NCBI GenBank assembly: GCA_900542525.1
Contig: UQNZ01000007.1
Location: 10,075-74,074, forward strand
Origin: an uncultured Eggerthella sp.
Lineage (GTDB): Bacteria; Actinomycetota; Coriobacteriia; Coriobacteriales; Eggerthellaceae
DNA: 64,000 nt
Direction of reading: 5' to 3'
A program made the position numbers and the translations under genes. Shown piece after piece: positions 24,380 through 32,608 of the stretch (positions are counted from its first letter, which is position 1; each line of letters begins with the position of its first letter). The notes beneath the pieces are model-generated. The model worked only from the letters and a program-made list of their open reading frames with translations. It was not told where the DNA came from and searched no databases.

Positions 24380-24485
24380 GCGAGAAGAAACGAGGGCGAA
24401 AGCATGGGCTTGATGCGCGTTCGAGCGTACCTTGGTACGTGAGCGCAAGCGCATAATGCCTAGGCTTCGGCATCGCGCCTTCGCA
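24380..24485. repeat. intergenic palindromic element, copy 1 (~105 bp)
   Basis: Imperfect inverted repeat over its whole length: ends GCGAGAAG and CCTTCGC, then ATGCGC/GCGCAT, innermost CGTACC-TT-GGTACG. It begins 22 bp after the ribH stop. Same length and plan as 42262-42365 and 60489-60596. Confidence 0.6.
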
Positions 24486-24507
24486 GCGCCAACTATAAAG
24501 TCGATTG

Positions 24508-24969
24508 TTAAATCGACTTCAACAAGTTAACCATCTCAATCGCGCCTGTTGCGCAGTCGAAGCCCTTGTTGCCCGCTTTTGTGCCCGCGCGCTCGATGGC
24601 CTGCTCAATGGTGTCCGTGGTCACGATGCCGAACATAACCGGAACACCCGTATCAAGCGAAACATGCGCGATACCCTTCGCCGCCTCGTTGCAGACCAGA
24701 TCGTAATGCGAGGTTGCCCCACGAATAACCGCACCCAAGCAGATAACCGCATCGTACTTGCCGCTCTCTGCCATCTTCTTTGCCACCAGCGGAATCTCAA
24801 ATGCACCGGGCACCCATGCTACATCAACGTCTTCCTCTTTTACATCGTGACGAACGAGCGCATCCATCGCTCCCGAGATCAACTTCGAAGTAATGAATTC
24901 GTTGAAGCGCGCACCAACAATGCCGATCTTCAAACCTTTTGCAATGAGATTTCCTTCGAGTGTGTTCAT
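24508..24969 (-). CDS. ribH: 6,7-dimethyl-8-ribityllumazine synthase
   Basis: 153 residues from the ATG at 24969 (AAAGGAAA box); an in-frame ATG 15 bp upstream is less well placed. It condenses the ribitylamino-uracil with 3,4-dihydroxybutanone phosphate. Seen: VGARFNEFITSKL at the substrate site, WVPGAFEIPLVAKKM, CLGAVIRGATSHYDLVCNEA with the catalytic histidine, and the C-terminal NKGFDCATGAIEMVNLL. Typical icosahedral-type length. Last classical gene of the rib operon, 118 bp after ribBA. Confidence 0.96.
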   Translation of the reverse strand: MNTLEGNLIAKGLKIGIVGARFNEFITSKLISGAMDALVRHDVKEEDVDVAWVPGAFEIPLVAKKMAESGKYDAVICLGAVIRGATSHYDLVCNEAAKGIAHVSLDTGVPVMFGIVTTDTIEQAIERAGTKAGNKGFDCATGAIEMVNLLKSI

Positions 24970-25087
24970 ATGATTTCCTTTCATTTGACTGTTCCATCTG
25001 TTGCTATGTTTTGCCCGTTCGGGCCGATCATCTTGTTCTGGCTCCTTTGCAGCGCCTGATCAAAGCGTGCATGAGCCCCTTCGCTGG

Positions 25088-26290
25088 CTAATTGATGCTC
25101 AAGAGATGCCCCATCTTCTCCTGCTTGGTCTTCAGATAGAAATGGTCATGCTCGGTCGCCGGAATCTGAATCGGGACGCGATCGATGATCTCGAGTCCGA
25201 AATCTTTGAGTTGATAGACCTTGTCGGGGTTATTCGTAAGCAGGCGCATCGTCTTCACGCCCAGGCTTCGCAGGATTTGCGCGCCGATGTAGTATTCACG
25301 CATATCGCCTTCGAATCCAAGCGCCAAATTCGCCTCGAGCGTATCCATGCCCTTGTCCTGCAGTTCATAGGCACGCAGCTTGTTCACAAGACCGATCCCG
25401 CGCCCTTCTTGACGCATGTAGAGCACGACACCGCGGCCCTCTTCCTCTACCTGACGCATCGCTTGAGCCAGCTGATCGCCACAATCGCAGCGCATCGAAC
25501 CGAACGCATCGCCAGTCAGGCACTCGGAATGAACGCGCACGAGCACATCTTCCCCGTTGCCGATATCGCCCTTCACCAGCGCAACGTGATGTTCGCCGTT
25601 GAGCTTATTCACGAACACACGTACACGGAAGTTGCCATATTTCGTGGGCATATTCGTGTTGGCAATCTCGGTGACGTGATTCTCATTCTTCTTGCGATAT
25701 TCCTGCAGCGCTTTAATGCTGATGAATTTCAGATCGAACTTCTTCGCCAACTCGATAAGCTCGGGCGTGCGCATCATCGTGCCATCGTCGCGCATGATCT
25801 CACAGCACAGGCCGCATTCCGAAAGACCCGCCAGACGCATGAGGTCGACCGTCGCTTCGGTGTGACCGTTGCGCTCAAGCACGCCGTTCGGTTTTGCCAT
25901 AAGTGGGAACATATGCCCTGGCCTGCGAAAATCGGTCGGCTTCGCGTCTGGGTCGACCACCTTGCGCGCTGTAAGACCACGCTCTTCGGCGGAGATGCCC
26001 GTAGTGGTATCCACGTGGTCGATCGAGACCGTGAACGCCGTTTCGTGATTGTCGGTGTTCTCGATGACCATCTGCGGGAACTGCAGCTTCTTACAAAGGT
26101 CGATGTTCATGGGCATGCAGATAAGGCCCTTGCCGTGCACCGCCATGAAGTTCACGTTTTCGGTGGTGGCGAACTCGGCCGCACAGATGAAGTCACCCTC
26201 ATTCTCGCGATCGGGATCGTCAGTGCAGAGGATCACCTTGCCTTGACGCAGGTCATCGAGGGCTTCTTCGATGGTATTGAATTCAAACAT
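25088..26290 (-). CDS. ribBA: bifunctional DHBP synthase / GTP cyclohydrolase II
   Basis: 400 residues from the ATG at 26290 (AAGGAGC). The RibB half has DDPDRENEGDFICAAEF, RRPGHMFPL and TEATVDLMRLAGL, making dihydroxybutanone phosphate from ribulose 5-phosphate. The RibA half, from about residue 205, has HVALVKGD, VRVHSECLTGDAFGSMRCDC (zinc cysteines), RQEGRGIGLVNKLRAYELQ and the C-terminal LLTNNPDKVYQL, opening GTP. One chain thus feeds both branches of the pathway. It starts 43 bp after the ribE stop. Confidence 0.96.
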   Translation of the reverse strand: MFEFNTIEEALDDLRQGKVILCTDDPDRENEGDFICAAEFATTENVNFMAVHGKGLICMPMNIDLCKKLQFPQMVIENTDNHETAFTVSIDHVDTTTGISAEERGLTARKVVDPDAKPTDFRRPGHMFPLMAKPNGVLERNGHTEATVDLMRLAGLSECGLCCEIMRDDGTMMRTPELIELAKKFDLKFISIKALQEYRKKNENHVTEIANTNMPTKYGNFRVRVFVNKLNGEHHVALVKGDIGNGEDVLVRVHSECLTGDAFGSMRCDCGDQLAQAMRQVEEEGRGVVLYMRQEGRGIGLVNKLRAYELQDKGMDTLEANLALGFEGDMREYYIGAQILRSLGVKTMRLLTNNPDKVYQLKDFGLEIIDRVPIQIPATEHDHFYLKTKQEKMGHLLSIN

Positions 26291-26333
26291 GCTTGCTCCT
26301 TTTTTATCTCGAACGAACGTTATGACTTGTTCT

Positions 26334-26993
26334 TTAAAACCCATTCATCAGCAGAAAATCTTTTGTGATACCTTGCGGGGGCTCGGGGGTAGGGTTGCTT
26401 GGCGGACCAAGGGAAAGAAGGCGGTCGACATATTTGCCGATCACGTCGGTTTCCAGGTTGACCTCATCACCCACGCGTTTCTGCGCGAGATTCGTTTCGG
26501 CGCGCGTATGCGGAATTACCGAAACGCTGAACGTATCATCGGTCAGGCGCGCCACGGTCAAACTGATGCCATCGATGGCGATCGAGCCCTTTAAGATGAT
26601 GTGGCGAAGGATGCTCTGATCAGCGACGATGGTAAACCAGACCGCGTTGTCATCTGTTTCGATGCGCGTGATCTTACCCACGCCATCGATGTGGCCTGAA
26701 ACGATGTGCCCGCCGAAGCGCCCGTTAGCCGCCATGGCGCGCTCAACATTCACTTTGCTACCCGCATGCAGCGTGCCAAGATCCGAACGATCGAGGGTTT
26801 CATGCATGATGTCCGCATCGAAGGTACTTGCTGTGAACGCCGTAACGGTCAGGCAGACTCCATTCACCGCGATGCTGTCGCCCAGGTGAACGTCGTCCAA
26901 GATCTGCGGTGCTTCGACGGTAATGATGGCACTGTGCGCGCCTTTGCGCAGGGCCTTCACGGTGCCCACCGCTTCGATTATTCCGGTAAACAT
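26334..26993 (-). CDS. ribE: riboflavin synthase alpha subunit
   Basis: 219 residues from the ATG at 26993 (GAGGTG box). Two tandem lumazine-binding barrels: MFTGIIEAVGTVKAL starts the first with GDSIAVNGVCLTVT; the second holds GHIDGVGKI and IAIDGISLTV. It dismutates two lumazines to riboflavin. The start lies 16 bp inside the end of ribD, so translation is coupled. The C-terminus is drawn out after LLSLGPPSN into a short proline-rich tail. Confidence 0.95.
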   Translation of the reverse strand: MFTGIIEAVGTVKALRKGAHSAIITVEAPQILDDVHLGDSIAVNGVCLTVTAFTASTFDADIMHETLDRSDLGTLHAGSKVNVERAMAANGRFGGHIVSGHIDGVGKITRIETDDNAVWFTIVADQSILRHIILKGSIAIDGISLTVARLTDDTFSVSVIPHTRAETNLAQKRVGDEVNLETDVIGKYVDRLLSLGPPSNPTPEPPQGITKDFLLMNGF

Positions 26994-28159
26994 TTCTGCA
27001 CCTCGCATTCAAGAAGGATGTCTTGGCCAAGACGTGTGACGGTTGGCGTGCTGCAGTGGATCGCACCCGCAGGCGTTTTAACTCCCAGCCCCTGAACCGG
27101 GCTTGGTGCACCGGTACCGCCGAAGACTTTCGGGGCGATATAGGCCTGTACGCGGTCGACCAAACCTTGGGAAAAGAACGACCAAAGCAGGGTCGCACCA
27201 CCCTCAACGATCACTGAATCGATGGATTTTTCTTTGCCAAGATAGGCCAGCAGCGCGGGAAGATCGACACGATCATGTTCAGCGGGTTGCACTGCTCCAT
27301 TTGCTGGCGAAACGAACACCTCGCAACCTGCCTCTTCAAGCGCTGCGATGTGTTCGGCGGGGGCTTGCGCTGCTACCGCAATCAGTGTCGGAATCTCGCA
27401 CGCTGTTTGCACAAGCTTCGAAGTGAGCGGCGTGCGCGCCGAAGAGTCAATCACCACACGCAAGGGGTTCTTCGTCTCCTGGTCAGGAATACGGCTCGTG
27501 AGCTCAGGATCGTCTGCCAGCACGGTTCCGATACCGACCATGATCGCCGCATAGCGATGGCGATCCTCATGAACCCTCTTACGCGCCGCTTCGGAAGTGA
27601 TCCAGCGCGATGCGCCTGTCCTGGTTGCGATCTTGCCATCAAGCGTCATCGCGTACTTTGCGATGACCTGCGGTAAACCGTTTTGAATGTAGTGGAAGAA
27701 TACTTCGTTGATCGCGCGGCATTCGTCCAAAAGCACGCCTTCAACAACCTCGATACCTGCTTCGCGCAGAACCTCGAAGCCTTTGCCTGCCACCAGCGGA
27801 TTAGGATCAGGCGCACCCACCACCACGCGTGTGATGCCCGCCTCGATGATAGCCTCCGTACAGGGCGGTGTCTTTCCCCAGTGGCAACACGGCTCGAGCG
27901 TCACGTAGATAGTGGCACCACGCGGGTCTTCCACACAATGCGCCAGCGCCTCGCGTTCGGCGTGCAGCTTGCCGTAGGCCGCGTGCCAACCCTCGCCGAT
28001 GATGCCACCGTCCTTCACGATAACGGCTCCTACCTGAGGATTAGGGTTGGTCCATCCAGCACCGCGCGCCGCCAGCTCAAGCGCCCGCGCCATATAACGC
28101 TCGTGCTCGCTCGCACCCTGCGTACCTTCACTGGTTGTATCCGCTGGAAACGCGCTCAT
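26978..28159 (-). CDS. ribD: bifunctional diaminohydroxyphosphoribosylaminopyrimidine deaminase / uracil reductase
   Basis: 393 residues from the ATG at 28159 (GGGAGG). An alternative GTG further upstream overlaps the ribosome-binding site. The deaminase domain has the zinc motif HAEREAL and PCCHWGKTPPC. The reductase domain follows with KYAMTLDGKIATRTG, SRWITS and VEGGATLLWSF. It carries out the second and third steps of riboflavin synthesis from GTP. First gene of ribD-ribE-ribBA-ribH, directly behind an FMN riboswitch with terminator. Confidence 0.96.
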   Translation of the reverse strand: MSAFPADTTSEGTQGASEHERYMARALELAARGAGWTNPNPQVGAVIVKDGGIIGEGWHAAYGKLHAEREALAHCVEDPRGATIYVTLEPCCHWGKTPPCTEAIIEAGITRVVVGAPDPNPLVAGKGFEVLREAGIEVVEGVLLDECRAINEVFFHYIQNGLPQVIAKYAMTLDGKIATRTGASRWITSEAARKRVHEDRHRYAAIMVGIGTVLADDPELTSRIPDQETKNPLRVVIDSSARTPLTSKLVQTACEIPTLIAVAAQAPAEHIAALEEAGCEVFVSPANGAVQPAEHDRVDLPALLAYLGKEKSIDSVIVEGGATLLWSFFSQGLVDRVQAYIAPKVFGGTGAPSPVQGLGVKTPAGAIHCSTPTVTRLGQDILLECEVQKCLPE

Positions 28160-28304
28160 CAAAAACACCTCCCTATCTCAACAGTCTCTTACGTGTTGCC
28201 TCGGCCTCGATCGGCCGAGCTCTTCAGAGCTGCTGACACAAGAAGGTGTCGTACATAATCGCGTGTTGCCTATCCGCTCGCGTCACAAGCGCCGCAATAA
28301 AAAA

Positions 28305-28327
28305 CCCTGAAACATAGCGTTCCAGGG
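28305..28327 (-). terminator. riboswitch expression-platform terminator
   Basis: Minus strand: CCCTGGAAC/GTTTCAGGG stem (one G-U), 5-nt loop, then TTTTTT. It lies between the FMN aptamer and ribD, as expected for transcriptional control. Confidence 0.85.
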
Positions 28328-28353
28328 CATATGACCACAACGATACAGCGATC

Positions 28354-28479
28354 GATCTTCTTCCATCCAGACTGTACTGTCGGTTCCGGAATTTCACCGA
28401 ATCAGCCTTGCTGGGCTTGCGCCGAACAAGGGTCGCGGACTGTTACCGCCGGTCGGGAATTTCACCCTGCCCTGAAGAT
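28354..28479 (-). promoter_or_regulatory. FMN riboswitch (RFN element)
   Basis: The minus strand shows the conserved RFN blocks in order: AGGGCAGGGTGAAATTCCCG, ACCGGCGGTAACAGTCCGCG, a variable arm GCCCAGCAAGGC, GATTCGGTGAAATTCCGG, and AACCGACAGTACAGTCTGGA. FMN binding would favour the terminator at 28305-28327 and shut off ribD-ribE-ribBA-ribH. Confidence 0.96.
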
Positions 28480-28649
28480 TTATTTTGTTTTGCTTTACCA
28501 AACTATAGCGTAAGCATCCTATTCGTCAATACTCACGCCCGAAGATTACGATGATAACACTTTGCAAACTTGTTTTCGGGGCGCGAAGGCGGGCTAAAGG
28601 ATGGTGCTACCATTCATTTATGACCGATAACCTCTTGTTAGGAGAAAAC

Positions 28650-29066
28650 ATGGAACCAAAAGAACAACTTGCTGAAGTGCTGAACAACACCGCGCTCATC
28701 GCGCTTGCTACCTCCGTGGAAGACAAGCCGAACGTGCGCATCCTGGACATCTTCTTCGACGAGAAGCGCAATGTGGTGATCTTCCCTACCTCATCGCTCT
28801 CGCGCAAAGTCAAAGAGCTTGAGGCAAATGATACTGTCGCTTTCACCACCATCCCACAAGGCCCAGGACCGGTGGTGCGCGTGCAGAACGCTACCGTTTC
28901 CAAGAGCGATTGGTCGATCGACGAGATCAAGGATACGCTCATCGCGCATCGTCCAGGATTTGAGATGATGCTCAAGGGCTTTGGCGAGAATGTCGCTGTC
29001 TACGAGATCTTCTTCACTCAGGCCGTCATCGCCGAGAAGGGTCAGAAGACCATCGTCGAGCTGTAA
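28650..29066 (+). CDS. pyridoxamine 5'-phosphate oxidase-like FMN-binding protein
   Basis: 138 residues from the ATG at 28650 (TAGGAG box); upstream in-frame ATGs have no ribosome-binding site. Short split-barrel protein of the PNPOx-like clan: NTALIALATSVEDKPNVRIL, then FFDEKRNVVIFPTSS and VAFTTIPQGPGPVVRVQNA. Such small proteins bind FMN, F420 or heme and often reduce or detoxify small molecules; the true substrate is unknown. Single gene, with a terminator hairpin after it. Confidence 0.8.
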   Translation: MEPKEQLAEVLNNTALIALATSVEDKPNVRILDIFFDEKRNVVIFPTSSLSRKVKELEANDTVAFTTIPQGPGPVVRVQNATVSKSDWSIDEIKDTLIAHRPGFEMMLKGFGENVAVYEIFFTQAVIAEKGQKTIVEL

Positions 29067-29097
29067 GCTTTAAAACCTGCACTTTTACCATAAAGCT

Positions 29098-29133
29098 AAA
29101 AGAGAGACTCGCAACAATGCGGGTCTCTCTTTT
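29098..29133 (+). terminator. terminator after the PNPOx-like gene
   Basis: Stem AAAAGAGAGAC...GTCTCTCTTTT continuing to CGCA/TGCG (one mismatch), loop ACAA; the 3' arm ends in TTTT. Confidence 0.75.
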
Positions 29134-29196
29134 GTTCAAGAATGCAGCTCTGTATACGATCTAGCTCATCTTTGGTGCTGGCACTTTGTGTTAGGT

Positions 29197-29227
29197 ACAA
29201 AAAAACGACCCGCAAGCGCGGGCCGTT
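29197..29227 (-). terminator. terminator after porB
   Basis: Minus strand: AACGGCCCGC/GCGGGTCGTT stem, 4-nt loop, then a run of seven T. It lies 50 bp after the porB stop. Confidence 0.85.
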
Positions 29228-29278
29228 CTGATGCATAAGCATGGTGCGAATAAATCATTCGCTGGTTGAAAACCAAAC

Positions 29279-30238
29279 CTACTCGATCGGGCTGGTGAGA
29301 TCCTTCGAACCCTCAACACGACCCTCGAGATACTTCCAGTAGTTATCAACATCGTTCTGGATCTCTTCGAGGATGTGCTCGTTGCCGGGCTTGAAGAGAT
29401 GCTTGAAGCGACCCTGCGGCTTCAGGAAGTCTGCAACAGGAATGAGGTTCTTCTCGCGAACCGGGGTGAGCTTCCAAACACCATTCTCGACCTCGAACAG
29501 CGGCCAGAACTTAGAGTTCACTGCCAGGCGGCAGATCTCAGCCGTGTCAGCCGAACCGATACGCCAACCACGAGGGCAGGGAGCGAGGATGTTCAGGAAA
29601 GCAGGGCCGTCAACCGCAATAGCCTTCTCAGCCTTGTTGACCAGGTCGCGCCAGTTGCCAACCGTTGCCTGAGCAACGTAAGGCACACCATGAGCCGCGA
29701 TGATAGAGGTAAGGTCCTTGCGAACCTGGGCCTTACCCTGCTCAACCTTGCCGACTTCAGAGGTGGTTGCCCATGCACCCTTCGGCGTAGCGGATGAACG
29801 CTGGATACCGGTGTTCATGTAAGCGCCGTTGTCGTAGCAGACATACACAACGTCCTGGCCACGCTCCATCGCGCCGGACAGAGACTGAAGACCGATGTCA
29901 TACGTGCCACCGTCGCCGCCGAACGCAACGAACTTGATCTTGCGATCGGCCGGAATCTTGCCTGCGCGCTGGAGACCCTTGTAAGCAGCCTCAACACCAG
30001 AGATAGTAGCGCCTGCATTTGCGAACGCATTGTGAATGAACGGAACGTTCCATGCGTTATCAGGGAAGATGGTGGTAGAAACTTCTAAACAACCCGTAGC
30101 ACTTGCGCACACTACGTCGTAATCGTTAGAGCCCATGAGCACCTGGCGAACCGCCATGGATGCGCCGCAACCGCCGCAAAGACGATGACCTGGAGCCAAC
30201 TCATCGGGGCGAGCAGATAATTCTTTGATATTAGCCAT
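29279..30238 (-). CDS. porB: pyruvate:ferredoxin oxidoreductase beta subunit
   Basis: 319 residues. Holds thiamine diphosphate and one [4Fe-4S]: HRLCGGCGASMAVRQ (C21, C24), ASATGCLEV (C50), a fourth cysteine in LAPCPRGWRIG, and the TPP motif FGGDGGTYDIGLQ to YDNGAYMNTGIQRS. With the other subunits it cleaves pyruvate with CoA to acetyl-CoA, CO2 and reduced ferredoxin, or runs in reverse. Last gene of porGDAB, 14 bp after porA. A 2-oxoacid other than pyruvate is possible, but sequence and subunit order fit POR. Confidence 0.93.
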   Translation of the reverse strand: MANIKELSARPDELAPGHRLCGGCGASMAVRQVLMGSNDYDVVCASATGCLEVSTTIFPDNAWNVPFIHNAFANAGATISGVEAAYKGLQRAGKIPADRKIKFVAFGGDGGTYDIGLQSLSGAMERGQDVVYVCYDNGAYMNTGIQRSSATPKGAWATTSEVGKVEQGKAQVRKDLTSIIAAHGVPYVAQATVGNWRDLVNKAEKAIAVDGPAFLNILAPCPRGWRIGSADTAEICRLAVNSKFWPLFEVENGVWKLTPVREKNLIPVADFLKPQGRFKHLFKPGNEHILEEIQNDVDNYWKYLEGRVEGSKDLTSPIE

Positions 30239-30252
30239 TTTATGCCCCTTTC

Positions 30253-31428
30253 TTATTCTTCGACACCCAGGTAGGTAAGCGAGCTGTTGCCGCCCTGCTC
30301 AAGCTCGGTATAAACCTGCTTGATCTGGTCGAGCGTGATATCAGCACCGCCAAGACCTGCGATGTAATCAGAAACCGGAATGTTCAAGCCTGCACGATAG
30401 AGCGCGTTGCGCACCTCAAGTGCGAGCGGAGCAGACGGCGAACCAAAGGAATCGCTGCGGTCGATGACCGCGATGCCCTTTGCGTTCTTGCACGCCTCTG
30501 CGATCTGCTTCTCAGGGAACGGACGGAAGACGCGCGGACGAACAACGCCGACCTTCTTGCCTTCTTCACGAAGCTTGCGTGCCTCGAAGCGAACGTTACC
30601 TGCATTGGAGCCCAGGCAAACCACGATGTAATCTGCATCTTCACAGCCCCAGCAATCAACGAGATCGAACGGACGACCCGTGATCTCTGCCCATTCCTTG
30701 CCATGCTTTTCGATGATGTCGATCGAATTGGTAATGACACCACGTTCGATGCACTTCATCTTCATGTAGTCAGGACCAAGCGTCGCGAACATGCCATGAC
30801 CAACCGGATGCTCAGTATCGAGCAGCGGATAGAGTGGCTTGTAATCGCCCACGAACTTCTCGACCGTTTCGTCGTCTTCCATCACGCACACGTCCATGGC
30901 GTGGGTGGTAACGAAACCATCGAGCGAGGTGATGACTGGAAGCAGCACGTTAGGATCTTCAGCAACACGGAATGCAAGGATCGTGTTGTCATAAGCTTCC
31001 TGAGCAGTCTCAGCGAAGAACATGATCCAACCTGCATCGCGCGCACCCATAACGTCAGAATGGTCTCCATGGATGTTGATAGGGGCAGAGATGGCGCGGT
31101 TCGCGTTAGCCATAACGATGGGGCAACGCATACCGGAAGCGATGTGAAGTTCCTCCCACATGTAAGCCAAACCCTGAGAGCTGGTTGCGGTTGCAACACG
31201 TGCACCTGCAGCGGAAGCGCCGATGCAAGCAGAGAGTGCTGAATGCTCAGATTCGACCGGAACATATTCGGTGTGAACACGGCCGTCTGCTACGAATTTA
31301 TCGTACGTTTCGACGATGGTGGTCTGAGGAGTAATAGGATAGGCTGCCATAACGTCTGGCTTTGCCTGGCGGATAGCCTCAGCGACCATCTGATTGCCGG
31401 TAGCGGAGAATGGTTTCTTTTCAGCCAT
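30253..31428 (-). CDS. porA: pyruvate:ferredoxin oxidoreductase alpha subunit
   Basis: 391 residues. N-terminal PITPQTTIVE with the substrate-site threonine, VESEHSALSACIGASAAGAR, ATSSQGLAYMWEELHIASGM, and INIHGDHSDVMGARDAGWIM are PorA hallmarks. The C-terminal domain begins around YIVVCLGSNAGN. It pairs with PorB to form the active site. It starts 3 bp after porD. Confidence 0.94.
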   Translation of the reverse strand: MAEKKPFSATGNQMVAEAIRQAKPDVMAAYPITPQTTIVETYDKFVADGRVHTEYVPVESEHSALSACIGASAAGARVATATSSQGLAYMWEELHIASGMRCPIVMANANRAISAPINIHGDHSDVMGARDAGWIMFFAETAQEAYDNTILAFRVAEDPNVLLPVITSLDGFVTTHAMDVCVMEDDETVEKFVGDYKPLYPLLDTEHPVGHGMFATLGPDYMKMKCIERGVITNSIDIIEKHGKEWAEITGRPFDLVDCWGCEDADYIVVCLGSNAGNVRFEARKLREEGKKVGVVRPRVFRPFPEKQIAEACKNAKGIAVIDRSDSFGSPSAPLALEVRNALYRAGLNIPVSDYIAGLGGADITLDQIKQVYTELEQGGNSSLTYLGVEE

Positions 31429-31431
31429 GGT

Positions 31432-31791
31432 TTACTCCCCTTCCTTCTCTTGTGCCTGAGCTTCTGCCTCAGAGATGAGCGTGAGCGCATCGAACTTGCA
31501 TTCATTCACGCAAACGCCGCAGCCCTTGCAGTGGAACAGGTCGATGCCGGTCATTTCGCCATCTTTGACTTCGATGGATGAATCTGGGCAGTAGACCCAG
31601 CAGAGCATGCAGTTGGTGCAAGCTTCGCTATCCCAGATCGGACGCATGGAGCGCCAGCCACCGGTGTAGCAATTAACCGAAGTGCCAGGGTTCGGGCAGA
31701 CATAGCCTTCGGGATAATCAGAGAGCTTCCAGTTATCGAAGCCATCATAGTCGAACCCAGCGGTGCCGCTGTAAGAGATCTGATCTGCCAT
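31432..31791 (-). CDS. porD: pyruvate:ferredoxin oxidoreductase delta subunit (ferredoxin-like)
   Basis: 119 residues with two [4Fe-4S] motifs, CTNCMLCWVYCP and CKGCGVCVNEC, which pass electrons from PorB to ferredoxin. The first ~50 residues (tyrosine- and glycine-rich) match the usual PorD N-terminal arm. The tail is short and glutamate-rich. Its start shares a base with the porG stop, showing coupled translation. Confidence 0.94.
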   Translation of the reverse strand: MADQISYSGTAGFDYDGFDNWKLSDYPEGYVCPNPGTSVNCYTGGWRSMRPIWDSEACTNCMLCWVYCPDSSIEVKDGEMTGIDLFHCKGCGVCVNECKFDALTLISEAEAQAQEKEGE

Positions 31792-32363
31792 TATTCCTGC
31801 ACCTCCTCATATGCGCGATCGGCGGACTCGAGGTTTGCGTCGATCATCTCTTGGCTGAATTTCTTGCCAAACGTGATGACGAGACGCTCTTTCACGAGGT
31901 CGATCGGGAACAAGCCAGCAACCTTAGCGAGCGCGCCAACGATAGGAGTGTTCGGCATGTCCTTCTTGATGGTTGCCAGTGCGATGCCCGTTGCATCGAC
32001 AGTGGCAACACGCATGGAAGCAGGAGCGTTCACTGCGGCGCGCGCTTCTGCGGGGGTCATGGTGGTGTTGAAGATGATGATGCCGTCTTCAGGCATACCT
32101 TCCGTTACATTGGTCGAAGCGAGCAACGTTTCGTCCAAGACGATGACGATGTCCGGATTCAAGATGTTGTTATGGACTTCAATGGGCTCGCTCGACACGC
32201 GGGTGTAAGCCTTCAGGGGTGCACCCGTACGCTCAGGACCATATTCAGGCATTGCCTGGATAAAGTTGCCCTGCAACATTGCCGTATCTGCAACGAGCTT
32301 CGCCGCCGTTACCGCGCCTTGACCAGCGCGTGCATGCCAGCGAATTTCGGTCAGCTGTGACAT
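31791..32363 (-). CDS. porG: pyruvate:ferredoxin oxidoreductase gamma subunit
   Basis: 190 residues: EIRWHARAGQGAVTAAKLVA, then QAMPEYGPERTGAPLKAYTR, the standard gamma-subunit (POR_N-like) signature, and GALAKVAGLFPIDLV near the C-terminus. First gene of porG-porD-porA-porB. A strong GAGGAGAGG box precedes the ATG. Confidence 0.94.
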   Translation of the reverse strand: MSQLTEIRWHARAGQGAVTAAKLVADTAMLQGNFIQAMPEYGPERTGAPLKAYTRVSSEPIEVHNNILNPDIVIVLDETLLASTNVTEGMPEDGIIIFNTTMTPAEARAAVNAPASMRVATVDATGIALATIKKDMPNTPIVGALAKVAGLFPIDLVKERLVITFGKKFSQEMIDANLESADRAYEEVQE

Positions 32364-32413
32364 ACCTCTCCTCTCAACTTAGGCTGCGCTAAAATACGCT
32401 TCCTCATTGTAAC

Positions 32414-32441
32414 AACGAACCCCCAGACCGAAGGGTTCGTT
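32414..32441. terminator. hairpin between por operon and upstream membrane-protein gene
   Basis: Perfect 9-bp stem AACGAACCC/GGGTTCGTT with a 10-nt loop in the 245-bp gap. It probably ends the transcript of the membrane-protein gene; the T-run is poor. The rest of the gap should hold the porG promoter, but I could not fix a clear -35/-10 pair. Confidence 0.45.
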
Positions 32442-32608
32442 CTTGGCATAACCGCATCAATTCGGTAAAAGGGGTGCGCTCGCATGCGAGGCAAATGAAT
32501 TAGCGGTCTATCCATTGAATGGACACTAAATGAACAAAAGAACAGATGAGAACGGAAGGTCCTTCCTGCTGCGCGTTCGCACTTCAACGGCGAAACAACG
32601 CTCGTGGG

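Noticed and set aside
25001..26368. 455-codon plus-strand ORF antisense to ribBA
   Set aside because: It mirrors the codon pattern of ribBA, which has complete RibB and RibA motifs on the minus strand.
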